Assembly (NCBI GenBank): GCA_900549995.1
Contig: URQQ01000112.1
Location: 1 to 8,916 of the forward strand
Length of the DNA: 8,916 nucleotides
Source: an uncultured Lachnospiraceae bacterium
Lineage (GTDB): Bacteria > Bacillota > Clostridia > Lachnospirales > Lachnospiraceae
Direction of reading: 5' to 3'
A program made the translations under genes and the position numbers. A model generated the notes under the pieces. That model was not told the origin of the DNA, ran no database searches, and saw nothing but the letters and a program-made list of their open reading frames with translations. The stretch's first letter is position 1; each line of letters opens with the position of its first letter. Shown piece after piece: positions 5,578-8,916 of this stretch.

Positions 5578-5967
5578 ATGGAAAAATTACCTCAGATTTC
5601 AGAGGCCGAATATGAAATTATGAAGATTCTCTGGTCCGAATACCCTCTCAGCACGAACGAAGTCTGTGAACAGGCGCAGAAAACACATCGCTGGAACCAG
5701 AAAACAATACACACGTTACTATCAAGACTTACTGCAAAACATGTAATCTCTTATGAACAGCGCGGCCGGATGTATTACTATTTTCCAGTAATCTCCCAAA
5801 AAAAATACCTGGATCAGGAAAATCATCTTTTCCTCAATCGGTTTTATGACGGAAAGGTGGCGCCGATGCTCTCCTCTCTGCTTACAGATACCGAATTATC
5901 TGATTCTGATTTGGAACACCTGTACGCGATCTTAAATTCGAAAGTGAAGAGTGGTGATGAGAAATGA
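5578..5967 (+). CDS. blaI: BlaI/MecI-family transcriptional repressor
   Basis: This 129-residue protein is full length for BlaI. The N-terminal winged helix (residues 5-75) starts ISEAEYEIMKILW. Its recognition region is WNQKTIHTLLSRLTAKHVI (39-57), and the wing is RGRMYYYFPVI. The C-terminal part (77-129) is the helical dimerisation domain. By family knowledge it represses its own operon and resistance genes at TACA/TGTA sites and is inactivated by proteolysis after BlaR1 senses a beta-lactam. The Asn-Phe bond cleaved in Staphylococcus aureus BlaI aligns with Ser100-Leu101 here (my alignment from FLNRFYDG onward), so the cleavage site differs. AAAGGAG (5564-5570) is seven bases before the ATG. 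The stop codon overlaps the blaR1 start (ATGA), indicating translational coupling. Confidence 0.95.
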   Translation: MEKLPQISEAEYEIMKILWSEYPLSTNEVCEQAQKTHRWNQKTIHTLLSRLTAKHVISYEQRGRMYYYFPVISQKKYLDQENHLFLNRFYDGKVAPMLSSLLTDTELSDSDLEHLYAILNSKVKSGDEK

Positions 5968-7751
5968 TACTTCCCGTACGCTTTTTGACCTGCAATATTT
6001 TTATCAGCCTGCTGCTTGGTTTCCTGCTGCTCTTCAAAAGGGGATTTAAGAAACATATAACATTAAAGGTGCAATATTCTCTATGGTACGTTTTCGTTTT
6101 TTCACTGTTTCTTCCGTTTGTACCTTTGAAATTCTTTTCTTCTGCCAAATTATTCCTGAGGATCCAGCAGTTATTCTCGCAGCGTTCTGATGTTTCCTCC
6201 CTTATTCAAGGTGAAAAGCCTGCCGTATCTCCGGTATTTTCAAAGTTTGAACTTACAGATTCCTCGCAGGCCTTTGCTTCGGCAGATTCTGAATTGAACA
6301 ATCTTCTATGGATCATCTGGATCACAGGTATGATTTTGGCTGCATCATATTTCATTTACGGGATGGCAAAAATCTATTTTCTGCGAAAAAATGCATCTGT
6401 CATCACGTCAAAGTCTGAACCTGATTTGTACGCTCAGTACCTTGAATGCCTGGACAAACTGCATATCCGGCGGAAAATTGCGCTGTATGCATCCTGCCGG
6501 CTGAAGAGTCCTGTCTCCTATGGATTTCTCCGTCCCAGAATAATCATTCCACAGGATATGGATATCTTATTATCAGAAAATGAACTTCGTTTTATTCTTC
6601 TGCATGAGCTTCAGCATTACAAAAGAAGGGATAGTATTTTAAACTACCTTGCCTGTCTGCTGCAAATACTCTACTGGTTCAATCCTTTTCTCTGGTATGG
6701 ATTCCGCCAAATGCAAAAAGACCGTGAAATAGCATGTGATCATTCAGTGATTGATCTTATTGGAAAAGAACAGTGTATAAATTACGGATATACTCTGCTT
6801 AGGTATGCAAAACAGATGAGACATGGAATGTTCCTTTCTCCCGTGTCAACGATGGGTGGAAACAAAAGTGCAATCCGCCAAAGAATTATCGAAATAGCAG
6901 ACTATAAAAAAGATACCAGGGTTAAAAAAGTAAAAAGTATCGTGCTTCTTCTTCTCACACTGCTGCCTGTGTACTGTCTTAGTCCCTTCTTTACAGCATA
7001 CGCGTTATCAAGTTCCTACGTGCAGATGAAAGATGAAAACTGGAAGGCTGTTGATGTATCCCCGTATTTTCATGGAACAGAAGGCTCTTTTGTCTTCTAT
7101 GATATGACGGATGACCAGTATCAGATTTACAACAGTGAATTAAGCACGAAACGTATTTCCCCGGATTCAACATTTAAAATATACAGCGGGCTTTTTGCGC
7201 TGGAAGAACATATTATCACACCTGAAAACTCCTGTCAGGAGTGGGACGAAACCAGACAGCCGTTTGACACCTGGGAGCAGGATCAGACTCTCAATACGGC
7301 CATGAAACATTCTGTGAACTGGTATTTTCAGAATCTGGACAGACAGCTTGGGCTTCCTGCATTGTACTCCTACTACAGCCGGATTTCCTATGGAAATTGC
7401 GATTTAACCGGAGGAACCGACCGTTACTGGGCAGAATCCTCCTTAAAGATATCCCCGCTTGAGCAAGTCACACTCTTGTCTGATCTGCTCCGGAACAAAT
7501 GGGGATTTGAAGAACAGAATATTGAAGCAGTAAAAAATTCCTTATATTTATCTGATCTGCCGATCGGTAAACTCTATGGCAAAACCGGTACCGGTTTGGT
7601 CAATGGGCACAATGCAAACGGATGGTTCGTCGGATTTCTCGAGACAAAAGACAAAACCTACTGCTTTGCTTCTAACCTGCAGAATTCTGAAATTTCCGAT
7701 GGCAGCAATGCCACTGAAATTACGGTTGCTATCCTGAATTACCTTCTGTAG
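5964..7751 (+). CDS. blaR1: BlaR1-family beta-lactam sensor/signal-transducer membrane protease
   Basis: This 595-residue protein has the full BlaR1 plan. It has four membrane helices (about 8-24, 37-55, 111-133 and 325-345). Between helices 3 and 4 is a cytoplasmic M56 zinc metalloprotease with HELQH (214-218) and the downstream EIACD (Glu255 as probable third ligand). The extracellular sensor (from about 350) is a class D beta-lactamase/transpeptidase-like domain with STFK (acylated Ser402, Lys405), YGN (476-478) and KTGTG (540-544). The stretch FDTWEQDQTLNTAMKHSVNW is also typical of BlaR1. By family knowledge, acylation of the Ser by a beta-lactam activates the protease, leading to BlaI loss and derepression. 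All key residues are present, so it should be functional. It starts within the blaI stop (ATGA overlap) and has little ribosome binding site of its own. A terminator follows 33 bases after the stop. Confidence 0.95.
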   Translation: MILPVRFLTCNIFISLLLGFLLLFKRGFKKHITLKVQYSLWYVFVFSLFLPFVPLKFFSSAKLFLRIQQLFSQRSDVSSLIQGEKPAVSPVFSKFELTDSSQAFASADSELNNLLWIIWITGMILAASYFIYGMAKIYFLRKNASVITSKSEPDLYAQYLECLDKLHIRRKIALYASCRLKSPVSYGFLRPRIIIPQDMDILLSENELRFILLHELQHYKRRDSILNYLACLLQILYWFNPFLWYGFRQMQKDREIACDHSVIDLIGKEQCINYGYTLLRYAKQMRHGMFLSPVSTMGGNKSAIRQRIIEIADYKKDTRVKKVKSIVLLLLTLLPVYCLSPFFTAYALSSSYVQMKDENWKAVDVSPYFHGTEGSFVFYDMTDDQYQIYNSELSTKRISPDSTFKIYSGLFALEEHIITPENSCQEWDETRQPFDTWEQDQTLNTAMKHSVNWYFQNLDRQLGLPALYSYYSRISYGNCDLTGGTDRYWAESSLKISPLEQVTLLSDLLRNKWGFEEQNIEAVKNSLYLSDLPIGKLYGKTGTGLVNGHNANGWFVGFLETKDKTYCFASNLQNSEISDGSNATEITVAILNYLL

Positions 7752-7781
7752 TCGGCAGGTAATTTAAGTTGCTTCATCTTA

Positions 7782-7821
7782 CCAAAAACCGCACTGGCCA
7801 TAACAGACTAGTGCGGTTTTT
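7782..7821. terminator. Terminator hairpin, left copy of a direct repeat (bidirectional)
   Basis: AAAAACCGCACT (7784-7795) pairs perfectly with AGTGCGGTTTTT (7810-7821). Inner pairs (one wobble, one mismatch) close on an ATAACA loop. It serves blaR1 on the plus strand and, 12 bases beyond the stop at 7833, the small gene on the minus strand. The 38 bases at 7782-7818... correspond to 8705-8742 with 34 identical positions, including the same ATAACA loop. Confidence 0.88.
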
Positions 7822-7832
7822 AAAATGTTCTA

Positions 7833-8078
7833 CTATGCAACCCTATTCATCTCACTAACCTTATTAATGAATTCCTTCATGTCCTCTACATAAGAATATG
7901 GAGCATATTCAGAATAAATCTCAGGATCATCTAATATTACAATCTGTACTCCGTCTGCTCTCAGTGCTTCTAATGTCCCTGGAAGACAACGCGCTTCATT
8001 AATTGTTCTGCACTGATAAGCCAGGCAGCCCTGTTGATCAAAAATTTTGGCTATAATATAAATTGTTTTATCTTCCAC
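7833..8078 (-). CDS. Small partner protein of the RelA/SpoT-like gene, 81 residues
   Basis: I cannot assign a function. The protein begins (GTG-coded Met) EDKTIYIIAKIFDQQGCLAYQCRT, giving a beta strand pair. A helix follows (TLEALRADG), then a strand (VQIVILDDPE), a YSEYAPYSYVED segment and a C-terminal helix (FINKVSEM), so it looks like a compact alpha/beta domain. The 'AK-F-GC-AYQ ... EYAPY' pattern reminds me of small uncharacterised proteins common in Lachnospiraceae. The GTG start overlaps the end of the upstream synthetase gene by 11 bases, and GGGAGG lies about ten bases before it, so the two are translationally coupled. A downstream partner of this size fits an antitoxin, but that is inference; it could equally be an unrelated accessory gene. 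No membrane segment or DNA-binding motif is seen. Confidence 0.75.
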   Translation of the reverse strand: MEDKTIYIIAKIFDQQGCLAYQCRTINEARCLPGTLEALRADGVQIVILDDPEIYSEYAPYSYVEDMKEFINKVSEMNRVA

Positions 8079-8664
8079 TTGACTTACCCTCCCAATATTT
8101 AAGACGTTCTATAAACTCCTGTTCGTTACTTATCAAGTTTTGAATATACTCTTCATAAAGATGTTTACCTATTTCCGGGTCTTTATACTTATATACGTAC
8201 TGGTGACTCCATATATTAAACAAATAGTCTTTTCCACACCATAGCTGCACCTCTATAGGGTAAGTCAAATTATTGCTTTGATAATACAGATGAATTGCAT
8301 GATACCCATCATCAAATTTCTTTCCCTTTCGTAAATCAACAACTCTGAAATACTCAGGAAAACTTTCAGGATAATCTTCAAATCGTAACCGAAATCCTAA
8401 TATGTCGTTAAAACACTGTTTAAATCCTCCACCAGTTCTAATTGTCTTTTCATATTTCCGCATAATAGAATCATCACTCTTAAACCTTGAACCAATTAGA
8501 TTTTCCTGAACTAATACATCTACATAACTTGCACGATACCTCGCAATATCCTCTAATATCAGTTCTAAAGGTGTACTTCTCAATGAAATCTGCTTTAGAC
8601 TTCTCCCTAAAGTTGATTTATAAGACAAAATATCAAGAATTTCTCTTGAAATGAATGCATCCAC
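8068..8664 (-). CDS. Small RelA/SpoT-domain nucleotide synthetase-like protein
   Basis: From the GTG at 8664 the product is 198 residues, with no HD hydrolase, TGS or ACT domain. Motifs of the (p)ppGpp-synthetase fold appear in order: RFKSDDSIMRKY (60-71), the DILGFRL strand with Asp87 as probable metal ligand, GYHAIHL (120-126, Tyr121 in the guanine-stacking position), EVQLW with Glu138, and SHQYVYKYKD (153-162). Substrates would be a pyrophosphate donor (ATP) and an acceptor: GDP/GTP for an alarmone synthetase, or another nucleotide or a tRNA 3' end for toxic small alarmone synthetases. The sequence alone does not decide. GTG is preferred because GAGGTG lies eight bases upstream; the in-frame ATG at 8724 lies inside the terminator hairpin and upstream of the predicted promoter. 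It overlaps the next gene by 11 bases. It could be a housekeeping small synthetase, but the context looks accessory. Confidence 0.82.
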   Translation of the reverse strand: MDAFISREILDILSYKSTLGRSLKQISLRSTPLELILEDIARYRASYVDVLVQENLIGSRFKSDDSIMRKYEKTIRTGGGFKQCFNDILGFRLRFEDYPESFPEYFRVVDLRKGKKFDDGYHAIHLYYQSNNLTYPIEVQLWCGKDYLFNIWSHQYVYKYKDPEIGKHLYEEYIQNLISNEQEFIERLKYWEGKSSGR

Positions 8665-8686
8665 TTTTTCACCACCTCTTACAAGT

Positions 8687-8697
8687 AGTATATCATA
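8687..8697 (-). promoter_or_regulatory. Extended -10 promoter of the RelA/SpoT-like operon
   Basis: On the minus strand TGATATACT (complement of 8687-8695) is an extended -10 element; an overlapping TATGAT (8692-8697) is an alternative. No good -35 exists because that region falls in the preceding terminator stem. The predicted transcript starts around 8680-8685, so the leader is short. Confidence 0.5.
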
Positions 8698-8704
8698 ATG
8701 ATTT

Positions 8705-8747
8705 CCAAAAACCGCACCAGTCATAACAGACCAGTGCGGTTTAAAAA
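8705..8747 (-). terminator. Terminator hairpin of the GGGtGRT gene, right copy of the direct repeat
   Basis: AAACCGCAC (8709-8717) pairs with GTGCGGTTT (8734-8742). Inner GTC/GAC pairs close on an ATAACA loop, with a two-base mismatch between the two stems. On the minus strand the stem ends in TTTTT, as expected for the GGGtGRT gene whose stop is 24 bases upstream. It is the diverged second copy of the hairpin at 7782-7821. Confidence 0.85.
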
Positions 8748-8770
8748 AATATTTTCTTTATACTATTTTC

Positions 8771-8916
8771 TTAGAATTTCCCAGCTTTTGCCGCTTCCTC
8801 AATGGAAACTGCAACAGCGACTGTCATTCCTACCATCGGGTTGTTACCAGCGCCGATCAGTCCCATCATCTCAACGTGAGCCGGTACAGAAGAAGATCCT
8901 GCGAACTGTGCATCAG
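8771..8916 (-). CDS. GGGtGRT-family protein, C-terminal end (partial)
   Basis: Only the last 48 residues are visible, running from DAQFAGSSSVPAHVEMMGL through IGAGNNPMVGMTVAVAVSIEEA to AKAGKF and a TAA stop. I recognise this as the C-terminus of the clostridial GGGtGRT family, conserved cytosolic proteins of about 330 residues with unknown biochemical function. The family-naming glycine-rich motif lies outside the window. Codon use looks optimised (GTT, GCT, CTG, ATC), which suggests good expression. The gene has its own hairpin terminator at 8705-8747. Confidence 0.85.
   Translation of the reverse strand, partial: DAQFAGSSSVPAHVEMMGLIGAGNNPMVGMTVAVAVSIEEAAKAGKF

Larger units (their letters stand above)
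7822..8704. other. Candidate inserted AT-rich cassette between duplicated terminators
   Basis: The two minus-strand genes here are bracketed by two diverged copies of one terminator hairpin in direct orientation. Hand counts of two 60-base blocks inside (8101-8160 and 8401-8460) give about 30% and 33% GC. Blocks in blaR1 (7261-7320) and the GH25 gene (361-420) give about 48% and 53%. There is no transposase or integrase. Acquisition by recombination at, or duplication of, the terminator is inferred, not shown. Confidence 0.45.

Noticed and set aside
7737..7764. Inverted repeat AATTACCT / AGGTAATT across the blaR1 stop
   Set aside because: Only eight AT-rich pairs with a 12-base loop and no T-tract; the strong terminator just downstream makes a role unnecessary.
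7782..8742. The paired hairpins as a CRISPR array or attachment sites of an integrase
   Set aside because: There are only two copies about 920 bases apart, each a functional terminator, with no cas or integrase gene between them.

Overview
The window looks like a chromosomal segment of a spore-forming Clostridia member, most likely Lachnospiraceae. The evidence is moderate-to-low GC, strong AGGAGG-type ribosome binding sites, sigma-A-like TTGACA/TATAAT promoters, a Spo0A-type DNA-binding domain, a BlaI/BlaR1 pair, and at the right edge the C-terminus of a GGGtGRT-family protein, a family I know mainly from Clostridia. This is a recognition-based guess; there is no rRNA or other marker gene here.

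Left part (1-3896): a minus-strand GH25 lysozyme with a LysM domain runs off the left edge. Divergent from it is a 126-residue protein that is only the Spo0A DNA-binding domain, with two 0A-box-like heptamers one helical turn apart in its upstream region. Next come a membrane-anchored J-domain protein, a convergent minus-strand SCP2 sterol-carrier domain protein, and a plus-strand protein with a disordered charged N-terminus and four membrane helices. Most of these genes have their own promoter and a clear hairpin terminator, so this part is a string of single-gene units.

Middle part (3951-7821): a 49-codon acidic ORF shares a bidirectional terminator with a convergent 421-residue lipoprotein gene. 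The lipoprotein gene is divergent from blaI-blaR1. The 150-base gap holds two back-to-back promoters with 17-base spacers, each followed at its predicted start point by a BlaI-type TACA/TGTA palindrome (one perfect, one with a single mismatch). The lipoprotein is therefore probably part of the beta-lactam-responsive BlaI regulon. No beta-lactamase or PBP gene is present beside the regulators. BlaR1 looks intact: four membrane helices, HELQH zinc protease motif, and a sensor with STFK, YGN and KTGTG.

Right part (7822-8916): an AT-rich two-gene minus-strand unit encodes a small RelA/SpoT-type nucleotide synthetase and an overlapping 81-residue partner. It is bracketed by two diverged copies (34/38 identical) of one terminator hairpin in direct orientation. 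The simplest reading is a cassette inserted between blaR1 and the GGGtGRT gene with duplication of their shared terminator; a toxSAS-like toxin-antitoxin role is possible but unproven.

I saw no rRNA, tRNA, CRISPR array, transposase or integrase in the window.
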